Below the pieces are notes generated by a model. The model did not search any database, had not been told where the DNA came from, and saw nothing but the letters and a program-made list of their open reading frames with translations. Both the position numbers and the translations under genes were made by a program. From assembly GCF_014931565.1 (NCBI RefSeq), contig NZ_CP063353.1:1798001-1862000 (forward strand): 64,000 nucleotides of DNA. The letters run 5' to 3'. The DNA comes from Clostridium sp. 'deep sea' (GTDB lineage: Bacteria; Bacillota; UBA994; PWPR01). This document shows positions 49,601 through 56,657 of this stretch, piece after piece. Position 1 is the stretch's first letter. Every line of letters starts with the position of its first letter.

Positions 49601-50016
49601 TGGTTTGTGTTAGGGCTTTGTGCAGAGCCAATAGTAAGATTTGAAATTAGCTTACAATCTCCATTAAAAGTACCATTAAAGCTGTTAACATCACTAATGC
49701 CAATAACAATCCATTCAGTACCTGTTAAGTCAATATCACTTGTTAGCAAGTAATTAAGACTTGCATATTTCTCACTATTATTTGTAGCATCTAGCTCACC
49801 TGAGTTTACAAGCTGAGCTAAATAGGCAAGCTGACTTGCTGTAGCAATTTGGTATGGGTCTGATTCTATTCCACTTCCACCCTCAAAGGAAGTAGCAATT
49901 GTACCATCCCATACGCTAGTAGCAGATGCCTGCAAAGTTGTTTGTGGCATAAATGCAACTATTACTAATAGCATTAAGGCTACTGAAATTATTCTTTTAT
50001 ACTTATTTTTATTCAA
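40648..50016 (-). CDS. Giant secreted GLUG/Ig-like surface protein with C-terminal stalk domain
   Basis: 3122 residues; TTG start with AAGGAGAG. Signal peptide about 1-32. Four blocks of GLUG repeats (about 30-370, 470-900, 1000-1350 and 1865-2180), each opening with F.GG.GTE..PYQI.(S/T)A.QLAYLA and rich in (A/G)GLVGY/SYA motifs, should form beta-helices. Between them are cadherin/Ig-like linkers (FV.VF.DG..), a DUF6273-like module (about 1472-1650: GDIVKFGGKEWILLD), Ig-like and DUF5018-like repeats (about 2280-2680), and an acidic/Lys-rich zone. The C-terminus (about 3000-3122) is a double stalk domain. No sortase LPxTG or SLH motif was seen; the stalk domain may provide attachment. Likely adhesin or surface scaffold. 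Confidence 0.9.
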   Translation of the reverse strand: MNKNKYKRIISVALMLLVIVAFMPQTTLQASATSVWDGTIATSFEGGSGIESDPYQIATASQLAYLAQLVNSGELDATNNSEKYASLNYLLTSDIDLTGTEWIVIGISDVNSFNGTFNGDCKLISNLTIGSAQSPNTNHNYAGLFGYINNATIKNIGLNNIYVNTSISGHNIAGGLVAWSVGGNITNCYTTGSITAAAAVNCYNAVGGLVGYALANTSILNSYSLVNSHAIQAAGGSQPGYIGGLTGIIQSGSTLTNCYAAGSVSCNTAYCFSGFVGKIWPSDNSKVINSYWNGEFKRIDHLGYGKDDTIFISPTEMKNSVSLIKNLNDNVKSLSNALLKKWKFVSGSNDGYPMLNGIGNEVSNNIAPMRFSACITGDRLAGRTLTATYLYYDVEGDIEEDVLVYKWYRATDSSGNNATEIIDANEKTYLLTNNDVDFYIYFEVNSSEKTLKSSCSPKILSADNWDGSIATAFAGGEGTENKPYQISSANELAYLANLVNSGAKDSKNEAYANMHYELIDNIKIGDFCDFTPIGNSDINSFKGTLKGNGNHIVNLTIGTSITPNLSLSALGLFGYLSGATIENIGLKDIVICSAKDEVVVGGLAAHAKNSTNITNCYATGVASRKEATAKWNTVGGLVGATSENVTIKDSYASVDVSCKGDAAVVGGLVGSTANNTIITNCYAFGNVASEGTVLNYSAGLIGAIFSNTTVKNSFASGDITCTKAITYGGGLIGFIEKDSLVINCYALGNITNGGGNKNYLGGVAGWIKTNITVNNCYATGDITNGNDTALVGGVVGRNDLSTIENCYFNIDALQKIGGIEREVSNKKGIGTGGDGITKILAENMKKDSFVEGLNSNAFSWMVDNNDLSLELWKFVTDENGDYPMLNGVDNIKSISNTKPYVGKVAIDGVAHVGEKLTGTYNYLDLEGDVVDRSYLWYRSSNKSGTDMVVIPNATDKEYTLTDDDIGKYVSFEVTPISNGDMGTAVKSAFTLKVLGCDVWNQTISTEFAGGDGSESNPYQIASASQLAYLAQLINNSTTNSTYADKHYLLINNIKLGYKEWTPIGTGANSFKGKFNGGNKVVSYMTIGVPTNLNSNQPVCGLFGCLNNAVIENVTVENVLINSTKNGVVIGGISAHAKDGSVITSCYVNGLAKCDAEGSNYNVVGGLIGYANNNVLVKNSYASASLTCNGSKTYSGALIGVSQNNTRVVNCYALGSVTGNGLTHNYLGGLVGYVLSSTTINNCYTTVDIIGVRNNTASVGGIIGYNHGGTVVNCYYNNEAVQNVGSVIRTDENRKGVGTGADNTTKKTSASMKQISFVDLLNQNALNWIKANDAELLKLWRFVSNKNNNYPMINGLNNTKIEINTKPFVTSVFIDGLKQTDKILLGHYNYHDLNNDAEQGSTYQWYRANDSSGTNEVKIAGATAIAYKLTDIDVGKYLKFEVIPAANNGDVGDAVNSVYTQQVCTPKTYTALKDKNAGDIVKFGGKEWILLDPAKGMIILASEDSSKQWHNKYLDKNNYANSTIRAYLNGEFINSLGEKNQNVIQVKTWDCTRASYKDYTYNGKITYENQKRHVTDKVGLLTISDCEKYKSHIALEDTRPYEWQYYWWLITAASDADYWAFVAKKDGTPFCINDTVVDDYYNVRPVIYLEPCLVLDEENKVDTNAFYSPMGILKSPTKNTKPTWSWESRSNRGSGIYRYKLNNNAWEYTYKITIFPVPKLEVLSPEYTPSTDLPEGTHTLYVQEAGLDYFFNPLNSKFEASWSGLGVIKLTIDKTLPVVDTNLNSESTNNVSKQFTVTATDNLDNTPTITVKLGKNIITPNGGGIYSVNLALGTNTITITAEDDAGNIATEVKTIDRTPDFTMFAGGNGTEFDPYQIATAEQLMYFAELVNNCNATCASLHYELTNDIDLLNKEWIPIGLHAGNSFKGSFNGNGKVVSNLKIGSKQTPISFLNAGLFGYADGAIINNVGVDNIAIYANCTTSHLHVGGLVGFLEDVKIANCYATGLIEGISSKASHYSVLGGLIGFATANNSINNSYAIVNVTGSGENNYSGGFAGISYANSKISNCYSVGSVVSTSTLLSNAGGFIGSVGTNENNTLNCYWNSPSTANGVGNGNSNTTEMSINEMKNASFALTLTKNALGLMNADKTLELSEWSSLVNLNQGLPIQNGIGNAIINKAPIVKNGEKIQSGYATPALNNKEAVPYTANMVNWFEEFNNDKLTYSVVSALDESLNISSDVDINGSALSYTPKAEQVSKLVKIVIKANDGLTDSIDNVEINISVCSEPIINAQTPVITNNLTNKVAQVGDVISLNATATVSDGGAVTYKWYKVDDVNKTNPQALPETTAIYTLNTSVAETSYYYCEVTNTNNSVNGKKVVKVDSKVVKVIITTTTPIINAQTPVITNNLTNKVAQVGDVIVLNATSKVDDGGTVTYKWYKADDVNKTNPQALSATKAAYTVNTNSAGTSYYYCEVTNTNNNVNGNRVVKVNSKVAKVIITTPLVQSSENDIISFTVNKQVAEATINKGAHTVNVEVTIGTDLTSLVPIIYVSSRATVVPASGVAQDFSNAVIYTVTAEDGTSQEWKVTVTEESLVQSSENDIISFSLNEQTAVATINKVNNTVKVEVVNGTDLTSLVPTIAVSAKATVIPASEVALDFSNAVTYTVTAEDGTSQDWVVSVTETSLIDTTPPTITTNLTSGTTYASSKIFTAIATDNLDKNPVVTVKIGNTNIVANKNGTYTANLNMGLNIITIIAKDNAGYTATETREIIREREPKQPDNDDEKDVNYDYIINNEEQNQKLTKQKTEQGEIVTVDITIKQSVLLGSVRAAKKEQKPVLVDIANKETTEETKEVKKLRLTFYQVKQVAAVGLNIKDAQGDFIELPKALLQSLSAAKQNLSLEISEVSATKAQKYLNEKDTVYAVKEINTNFSGKTKLKFRAPKDVNPAELKIKVKHSDGTLAEITPTIVTDKQGNTYLEFTVNKFSTFIVYKPAEEEVVKETKTKIELTIGNTTVLVDGKEIKLKAAPFIKEITNRTLVPVRFISETLGAKVEWNSELREVYITNNGKEITLKIDSDIVVVDNVNTKIDSPAEIVDERTYVPLRFVSETLGAEVKYLPATNKIVITK
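41990..43170 (-). repeat. Tandem duplications inside the giant gene
   Basis: Two DUF5018-like units (SENDIISF(T/S)(V/L)N ... TVTAEDGTSQ(E/D)W) lie at about 41990-42240 and 42245-42525. Two near-identical Ig-like units (AQTPVITNNLTNKVAQVGDV) lie at about 42530-42850 and 42850-43170. High DNA identity makes copy-number change by recombination likely. Confidence 0.8.
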
Positions 50017-50073
50017 TTTATGTTCTCTCCTTAAAAGTATTTTTAAGTAATATGGTTTGATATAAACTTTACG

Positions 50074-50319
50074 CTATACCGCTTTAAAATTTGGTAGTTG
50101 CCCTTCAGTAGCAATACAATATATTAAACCCTCAGATGACTTATCTAATAAGTTTGGTAACCTAAAAAAATGTTCACCCTCTTTACCAAACTTAGTACCA
50201 ATAAGCATATAAAGCTTAGGGTATTTACTAATGTGTAAAGCTTGCCCTTCGCATTTCAACCAACCCTCAGGTACTTCATCATAAGCAAACAATTTTATCT
50301 CTCCCATTAGTTGATTCAC
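50074..50319 (-). CDS. Small tail-collar-domain protein
   Basis: 81 residues from a GTG at 50319; AGGAGGGGGG lies 9-17 bases upstream. Its sequence GEIKLFAYDEVPEGWLKCEG...FRLPNL is the phage Tail Collar (Collar/MdpB-like) fold: the P-x-G-W-x-x-C-x-G signature is complete. Full family members are about 150-200 residues, so this holds little more than the collar. No other phage genes are near. It is 57 bases upstream of the giant surface-protein gene on the same strand and may be co-transcribed. The non-coding region beyond it to 50647 shows only its ribosome site and AT-rich DNA. Confidence 0.75.
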   Translation of the reverse strand: MNQLMGEIKLFAYDEVPEGWLKCEGQALHISKYPKLYMLIGTKFGKEGEHFFRLPNLLDKSSEGLIYCIATEGQLPNFKAV

Positions 50320-50647
50320 CCTAATACCCCCCTCCTTGTGCTAAATTAACCATTACTTTATGCTTCTCAGTATACAAATTTTATTTTTTACTCACATGTG
50401 CCAAAAGTTATATTTTTTAAAATTTTCTTGTGAAATTTAGGAGGTTTGTTATTTTTATTGTCTGTTTTTTGCAGTTATAAATATAGTAAAGTAGCATACA
50501 CAATGAAGGGTTTATTAAAAAATAAAAAAAGCTTCTCTCCAGTTCTCTTAAATCAAGAGTACCAGATAGAAGTTTGGATTTTTAACACTATAAATAAGTG
50601 TATGTATCTCATAATAGATTATTTTAATTATGTACCTATTTTCTAAC

Positions 50648-51373
50648 TTACTTTAATGCAAATTTCAATATTGCTAGGCCCCATAAATGTAAAGGATAAA
50701 AAACATAAAATAAATATTTGCTAAATTTATTTTTAACTCCTCTTTCTCCGTTATATAGTAAGATAAATGGTATTACAGTTATACATAAAAAATTACATCT
50801 ATACATTAACATTTTTATTGTTTTTTCAAGTGTTTCATAAGTTGTATATTCCATAAAAAATAAAAGTGTAAACAATACTGAATATCCTATTATTACTTTT
50901 TTCTTATGACCCCTAAAGAAATAGGTTATTAGTATAAATGGAATCATAATTATTCCACCTTCAACAAATTTGCTCAATGGTATAATAGCAATAGCCAAAC
51001 CTAAATATGCCCATTTTTTATTTCCTTGGCTATTTTTGTTAAGCTCAAATAAATTAATTATGGTAAGTCCTAATGCTAATGTCATAAATATATTATTATG
51101 AACACTAACGCTTTTTGAAACAAAGGCATTATTTATAACAATATTTCCTACATGCATTACTATAGCCCATACAAATAATCTAATATTATACTTTAGTTTA
51201 TTTCTTGTATGAAATAAACCCTCTACCATCAAAAATGCAAATAATGGTGCCACAAACCTTGATAATGCATGAAACCACTGTGGAAATATATTTGGAAAAG
51301 CTGTGTACATATGATCCATTAACATAACTATTAGTGCAATTACTTTAAGTTGAAAGGCATTCATTTTTTTCAC
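50648..51373 (-). CDS. TraX-family membrane protein (copy 1)
   Basis: 241 residues, TraX-like acyltransferase family (the F-plasmid member acetylates pilin N-termini). Seven to eight TM segments are visible; conserved features include MDHMYTAFP (about 19-27), SRFVAPLFAFLMVEGLFHTR (about 38-57), MHVGN and the C-terminal FYVFYPLHLWGLA. It has a close tandem paralogue at 51740-52465; the first about 110 residues and the last about 40 are nearly identical. The Asp-His (DH) pair in MLMDH is a likely catalytic site, by analogy. No conjugation genes are near, so substrate and role are open. Confidence 0.85.
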   Translation of the reverse strand: MKKMNAFQLKVIALIVMLMDHMYTAFPNIFPQWFHALSRFVAPLFAFLMVEGLFHTRNKLKYNIRLFVWAIVMHVGNIVINNAFVSKSVSVHNNIFMTLALGLTIINLFELNKNSQGNKKWAYLGLAIAIIPLSKFVEGGIIMIPFILITYFFRGHKKKVIIGYSVLFTLLFFMEYTTYETLEKTIKMLMYRCNFLCITVIPFILLYNGERGVKNKFSKYLFYVFYPLHLWGLAILKFALK

Positions 51374-51739
51374 TTAATCATCTCCTCTAGTTACACTTTT
51401 TATTAATTCTATCATTTAAAAAGCCCTTAAAATCGATATTTTTACTCTTTTCTTTAATTGTACCTTACAATATTTTAATTTTAAATATACTTTTACTGCT
51501 ATTAATTGTTAACACAATTTGCTCAAAAACATTTCTAGATTTCTTTTTACCACATTCAAAAGTTTAAACCAATTACTGATTTTATAGTTAGACTTAAAGA
51601 ACATATTATCTATTACAATCAATAATCAATGCATTATTTTAAAGAAAAAAATGACCCCTGCTGAATACAGGAATCATCTATTTAACAATTAAATATTTAT
51701 AGTTCAAGTTTTTGGGTTCACTGCACCACTCGTAAAACC
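51374..51739. other. Gap between TraX copies
   Basis: No ORF. It contains the terminator of copy 2 (51651-51677) and the unlocated promoter of copy 1. Otherwise AT-rich. Confidence 0.5.
51651..51677 (-). terminator. Terminator after TraX copy 2
   Basis: On the minus strand a 10-bp stem (ATGATTCCTG/CAGGGGTCAT, with two G-U pairs) and a 7-base loop are followed by TTTTTTC. Confidence 0.7.
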
Positions 51740-52465
51740 TTATTTTAACACAAACTTAAGTAAAGCTAAGCCCCATAAATGTAAGGGATAAAAAACATAA
51801 AATAAATATTTACTAAATTTATTTTTAACTCCTCTTTCTCCGTTATATAGTAAGATAAATGGTATTACAGTTATAAATAAAAAATCACAATTAAACATTA
51901 ATACATCTATCGTCATTTTAAGTGTTTCACAAGGCGTGTAATGCATAACAAATAAAAGAGCAAACAATAAAACATATCCTATTAGGGCTTTTTTCTTATT
52001 TTGTCTAAAGAAATAGGTTATTAGAATAAATGGAATTATACTTATTCCACCTTCAACAAAAATACCTAATGGTATAAGAACAATAGCTAAAACTGAATAT
52101 ACCCACTTTTTATTACCTTGGCTCTTTTTGCTAAGTTCAAATAAATTAAGTATTGTAAGTCCTAATGCTAATGTCATAAATATATTATTGTGAACACTTA
52201 CACCTTTTGAAACAAAAGCATTATTAATAATAATATTTCCGACATGCATAAACACAGCCCACGTAAATAATCTAATATTATACTTTAGTTTATTTCTTGT
52301 ATGGAATAAACCCTCTACCATCAAAAATGCAAATAATGGTGCCACAAACCTTGATAATGGATGGAACCACTGGGGGAATATATTTGGAAAAGCAAAGTAC
52401 AGATGATCCATTAACATAACTATTAACGCAACAACTTTAAGTTGAAACGCATTTATTTTTTTCAT
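51740..52465 (-). CDS. TraX-family membrane protein (copy 2)
   Basis: 241 residues, equal in length to copy 1 and near-identical in the core motifs MDHLYFAFP, SRFVAPLFAFLMVEGLFHTR, MHVGN and FYVFYPLHLWGLA. Differences cluster in the middle (about residues 118-210), as expected for diverging paralogues under similar constraint. It has its own terminator, so the two copies are separate transcription units. The role is unknown beyond TraX-family acyl transfer to proteins or glycans at the membrane (inference). Confidence 0.85.
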   Translation of the reverse strand: MKKINAFQLKVVALIVMLMDHLYFAFPNIFPQWFHPLSRFVAPLFAFLMVEGLFHTRNKLKYNIRLFTWAVFMHVGNIIINNAFVSKGVSVHNNIFMTLALGLTILNLFELSKKSQGNKKWVYSVLAIVLIPLGIFVEGGISIIPFILITYFFRQNKKKALIGYVLLFALLFVMHYTPCETLKMTIDVLMFNCDFLFITVIPFILLYNGERGVKNKFSKYLFYVFYPLHLWGLALLKFVLK

Positions 52466-52585
52466 TTCACTATCTCCTCTAGTGCGTTACTTAAAATAAT
52501 ATTATCAATAAAAAGAGTCAAAAACCGTTATTTTTTATTACGTTTTTCTTAAACTTTTGTAAATGTGACTTACAATTCAAATAAA

Positions 52586-52616
52586 CAACGACCCCATCAT
52601 ATAGATAGAGTCGTTG
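52586..52616 (-). terminator. Terminator of the S8 protease gene
   Basis: A 7-bp stem (CAACGAC/GTCGTTG) with a 17-base loop lies about 80 bases past the stop at 52697, followed on the minus strand by TTTATTTG. Confidence 0.55.
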
Positions 52617-52696
52617 ATTTTAGGTGAGTTCTAAACGCTTATAATAAATCACCATACTTTTATTTATGATACCGTTATTACTAAGTATTAAGTAAT

Positions 52697-55114
52697 TTAT
52701 TCCTTTGTAACCAAGTAGTATTTTAGATCTGTTACACCAGCTTGCTCTACGTAAACTGCTAGTACCCAGTCTCCGTTAGCTACTTCTGTGCCATCACTAA
52801 TTGTGCCGTCCCAGATAAACTCATGGTAAGGAGCTGCGGCATTTGTATAACTTCCAATCATATCTACGTAGTCACCAATAGCACCATTTGCTGCATCGTA
52901 CTCAAATAAATAATAGCTTATTGCTTCAGCACCACCAGGTAAATAAGCGCCTACTTCATAACCATCATCTACTTTTTCCATGTATGCACCAGTTATTCGT
53001 GGATAGTCAGGCTCACCTACAAATAAAATTGTAGGAACATTTACGGTTTCACCACTCTCACTATCGGTTACATTAATAGATCCTTCGTAATATCCGGGTG
53101 TTAACTGTGAAGCATCAACAATAACTTTAAACGAAACTATGTTAAAGAATCCAGGTAAAACATACTTATGTCTTGGTATTCTTACATCAATTCCACTAGG
53201 ATTTCCATCAAAACTCACATCAAATGTGTATTTTTTCATTGAGTCAGTAAGATTTTTTATGAGGAATCTTTGTCGTTTCATTTCTATGCCTTGAGTGTTA
53301 ACAAACTTACCAAATGAATGACTACCCGGTGAGATTAAAATATTGGTTTCAAGGGCATCAACAATTCTCATACTTCCAGCACCTTGAGTATTATGTGGAT
53401 AATCGTTTCCATTTTCATCAACCATGTCTGCGGCAGTATTCATTAAGGCTGCCTTTACATCCCAAGGTGTCCAGAATGGATTTGCCTGTAATAAGATAGC
53501 ACTAGCACCAGCGATGTGAGGAGAAGACATACTTGTTCCTTGTAGCGATGCATATGAATTATCTGGGAAGGTACTTACAATGTCTACCCCTGGAGCTGAT
53601 AAATCAGGTTTTATCATCCAAGTACCTGCTACAGGTCCTCTAGATGAAAAGTCTGCAACTATCTCTCCTAGTGTTTCTACATAATTAATATTGAATGTAA
53701 CTTGATTGTTACCATTCTCTAATTCTGTTAGCATTTTTTGGCCATCTTCTTGAGTTAACTTAATTGATGGAATAGCCATACCAGGTATTTCATAAGGAAT
53801 TTCGCCAGCGCTGTGATTATAAATTATAGTTGCAATAGCACCAGCAGCTTTAGCATTAGCGGCTTTATCTACAAATGCATAAGAACCTCTACTTATTAAG
53901 GCAACTTTACCAGTTACATCAATACCAGTAAAATCATCTACGCCACCTAAACCAGCATCTACAAACTCATAAGTGTTACCATTTAAGGCCTCAATCTCAT
54001 CAGTTAAGCGATATCCTAAAACTTTAGCGCTATCATAAGTTACGGAATCGGTTGTAAAAATAGCTGAACTATAAATATCGTATGGTAATTGAGTAGCACC
54101 TGCAGAGATAGCTCTTCTTGAGGTACCTGGTGATCCAACTGTCCAGTTAGCTGGTCCAGCGTTACCATTAGATGTTACAGCTACAACACCCAAATACATA
54201 GCCCAATCTAAAGCAATGCTTGTTGGCCAATCTGGATAATTTAAGCTATTTCCTAATGAAAGATTCATAACATCAGCGCCATCAATTATTGCTAATTCAA
54301 TAGCTGCAACTATATCTTCGGTTGTACCACCATGTTCACCCAATACTCGGTAACATAATAGATTAGCATCTGGAGCAATACCTTTAATAACTCCATTAGC
54401 AGCTATAGTTCCAGATACATGAGTTCCGTGGTGTTGTTTTTCTCCATTATAAGTTCCCTCTTGGGGATCAAAATCGTCATCTACAAAGTCATAACCTTTA
54501 TAACTTCCAAAGGCATGAGCTAAATCAGGATGGGTATAATCTACACCTGTATCAATAACAGCTACAGTTACTCCTTCTCCTGTATAGCCTAAATCCCATG
54601 CATCATTGGCACCTACAAAAGGTCCACTATTAACCATATCTGGTGTAAATACTTCTTGATTAAGAATAGTAGCATCTCCAACTTGAGTTTTAGTATAAGT
54701 TAAGTTAGGATAAACAGCTTTTACTCCAGGAACAGTTAACATCTTTAATACTTCATTTGCAGGAAGTTTTATAGAGAACCCAGAGAATACATGCTCGTAC
54801 TGTCTTTTAATTTGTGATCCTCTAGTTTTACCTAATACTTCATTCATGGCACTATTACGTACTTGTGATAACATATTTACATCTTTGCTTAGTCCCTTAA
54901 ACTGTGCCTCAGCCTTAGATACTTCTTTTAATTCTACTATTACTGTAATTAAATCTTGTGATGATAAATCTATATCCCCATATATTTTAGCTGGCTGTTC
55001 AGAGAAAATACTAACTGTATCTTCGGGTGTGGCAAATGCCCCTAATGTAAGTGTAGAAAAAACAAAAACTAAGGTTAACGTTAAAATCATTAATCTTTTA
55101 ATCTGCTTGTTCAT
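52697..55114 (-). CDS. Secreted subtilisin-like S8 serine protease with PA domain
   Basis: 805 residues. Signal peptide about 1-28; inhibitor I9-type propeptide about 50-140. The S8 catalytic domain carries D188 (VIDTGVDYTHPDL), H229 (HGTHVSG), oxyanion N318 (SNGNAGP) and S528 (GTSMSSPH). A PA (protease-associated) domain is inserted at about 380-480. The remainder (about 590-805) is beta-sandwich: SPGSHSFGKF... then a C-terminal FlgD/Fn-like segment ending GDWVLAVYVE. This is the typical architecture of large extracellular Firmicute subtilases that degrade protein for nutrition. No cell-wall sorting motif is seen. Confidence 0.93.
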   Translation of the reverse strand: MNKQIKRLMILTLTLVFVFSTLTLGAFATPEDTVSIFSEQPAKIYGDIDLSSQDLITVIVELKEVSKAEAQFKGLSKDVNMLSQVRNSAMNEVLGKTRGSQIKRQYEHVFSGFSIKLPANEVLKMLTVPGVKAVYPNLTYTKTQVGDATILNQEVFTPDMVNSGPFVGANDAWDLGYTGEGVTVAVIDTGVDYTHPDLAHAFGSYKGYDFVDDDFDPQEGTYNGEKQHHGTHVSGTIAANGVIKGIAPDANLLCYRVLGEHGGTTEDIVAAIELAIIDGADVMNLSLGNSLNYPDWPTSIALDWAMYLGVVAVTSNGNAGPANWTVGSPGTSRRAISAGATQLPYDIYSSAIFTTDSVTYDSAKVLGYRLTDEIEALNGNTYEFVDAGLGGVDDFTGIDVTGKVALISRGSYAFVDKAANAKAAGAIATIIYNHSAGEIPYEIPGMAIPSIKLTQEDGQKMLTELENGNNQVTFNINYVETLGEIVADFSSRGPVAGTWMIKPDLSAPGVDIVSTFPDNSYASLQGTSMSSPHIAGASAILLQANPFWTPWDVKAALMNTAADMVDENGNDYPHNTQGAGSMRIVDALETNILISPGSHSFGKFVNTQGIEMKRQRFLIKNLTDSMKKYTFDVSFDGNPSGIDVRIPRHKYVLPGFFNIVSFKVIVDASQLTPGYYEGSINVTDSESGETVNVPTILFVGEPDYPRITGAYMEKVDDGYEVGAYLPGGAEAISYYLFEYDAANGAIGDYVDMIGSYTNAAAPYHEFIWDGTISDGTEVANGDWVLAVYVEQAGVTDLKYYLVTKE

Positions 55115-55624
55115 TAAAGTACCCCCTTATTTTTAATTGTTATCCGCAAAATAGTAAAACACTTAACTGCTAACAACATAAACCTCCTCTCATTTATTGT
55201 TTTGCAATATATAATTGCATTCAATGGAATATATTACACATTTATAGACAAAAACCCTTTTATTTTTCGGATATTTTACATTATTTTTATATTTATTTAC
55301 AATTTATAGAAAAATTGAATAGGTTCACTTTGGCAATAAAGATTTATTTTGGACTAGTGAGAGCTAAACAGAACATAATTAAAGAAGGAACTTTTTGAAT
55401 AGATAAATCAAAGTGGGGGTGTAGTACACATTCAGGTGGAGCTAATTAGGCAGCCTTTTTGGTGAGAGAATAGTTGCTTATATTTATCTTTCATTAAGAA
55501 TGATGAGTTATGGTGAGAACTTTTCAAGTTAATAGTTTAATTAACATTAAAGACACAATCATTACTGATTGTGTCTCTTTTAGTTTATAAGGATAAAAGT
55601 AATCATAAATTATGCTCTCAGCGT
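55115..55624. other. Non-coding gap between S8 protease and broken ABC operon
   Basis: 510 bases without a convincing ORF or RNA gene in any frame. It holds the terminator at 55551-55576 and must contain the promoter of the protease gene. The sequence from about 55340 to 55500 is less AT-rich than its surroundings and could be an old remnant. Confidence 0.4.
55551..55576 (-). terminator. Terminator of the ferric-type ABC operon
   Basis: An 11-bp perfect stem (AGACACAATCA/TGATTGTGTCT) with a 4-base loop lies 49 bases past the ATPase stop, followed on the minus strand by TTAATG. The U-tract is short. Confidence 0.7.
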
Positions 55625-56657
55625 CTACACCTCAACAATTTTCACAGCCTGCTTTTCGAAAAAAACAGTTAGCTTTTCTCCAATTTCATATTTTTTATTG
55701 CTTAATTTGTTTAGTCTATCCATAATCAGTATATCGTTACCTACGCTTAAAGTATAACGTACTATATTTCCCATATTCTCGACCCACTTCACCTTAACTT
55801 CAATCCCATTGTGCTGAGTAGGATAAATCTCCTCAGGGCGAATTAGGCACAGAAACTCATCGCTAGCAGTATTAATTTCTACCTGTAAGTCTAGCACCTT
55901 TATTATACAGCTGTTTTTAGACCTCTTAACTATTTGGGGTTTAACTAAATTTGATTCTCCAATAAAGTTTGATACAAACGAATTAACTGGGTGATGATAT
56001 ATCTCATTAGAGCTACCTAGTTGCTCTATTACACCGCTATTCATTACTGCTATTTTATTGGCAATAGCTAAGGCTTCTTTCTGATCATGCGTTACATAAA
56101 TGCTGGTGATATTAAGCTCGCTTTGAATTCTCTTTATTTCCTGCCGCATATTAACCCGAGTTTTTCATCTAGATTACTTAATGGCTCATCAAACACAAGA
56201 TATCTGGTTCTAACACAAGGGCTCTTGCTAATGCTACTCTTTGCTGTTGTCCGCCACTTAATTCAAATATCTGCCTATTCAGTAGCCCCTTTAGCTCAAT
56301 AATATCTGCAATTTGCTGTAATTTTTGATTTATTACCTTTTTACTCAAATCTTTATTTTTAAGTCCGTAGGCAATATTCTCTGCTACATTTAAATGCGGA
56401 AAAAGTGCATAAGACTGAAATACTAAAGCCGTATTTCGCTTTTGTGGGGGAAGGTTAGTAATATCTTTGCCATTAATAAGAATACGTCCTGAATCGGGTT
56501 TAGCCAAGCCAGCAATAATTCTCAGCAGTGTAGTTTTACCACAGCCAGAGGGCCCTAAAAGAGCTAGTAAATCACCCTGGTTAACCTCCAGAGATACATT
56601 GTTAACAGCATTAATGTTATTATACTTTTTTATTATGTTTTTTATCTCAACCATCAT
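55625..56657 (-). pseudogene. FbpC/PotA-type ABC ATPase, frameshifted around Walker B
   Basis: The N-terminal piece (56657-56178) has Walker A GPSGCGKTT, Q-loop VFQSYALFPHL and LSGGQQQRVALARAL, then goes out of frame at EPDILCLMSH. The C-terminal piece (56149-55625) resumes at NMRQEI..HDQKEALAIANKI and ends in a TOBE-like domain (RPEEIYP...). Between them a third frame reads FDEPLSNLDEKL. Two single-base losses, one before and one after this Walker B segment, explain all three frames. Either the gene is inactivated or the assembly has two indels. It overlaps the permease start by 11 bases and would energise that permease. Confidence 0.85.

Noticed and set aside
41990-49900. Regular repeats suggesting a CRISPR array or non-coding repeat
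   Set aside because: The repeats are protein-level GLUG, Ig-like and DUF5018 units inside one 3122-codon frame; spacing and length do not fit CRISPR.
50074-50319. Prophage remnant
   Set aside because: Only one collar-domain gene; no integrase, capsid, portal or lysis gene and no attachment sites were seen.
50446-50646. Plus-strand ORF of 62-66 codons after AGGAGG (50439-50444)
   Set aside because: The TTG nearest the ribosome site is too close and the next is 13 bases away. Composition is ordinary AT-rich, no homology is recognised, and it ends against the TraX gene. Kept out of the gene list.
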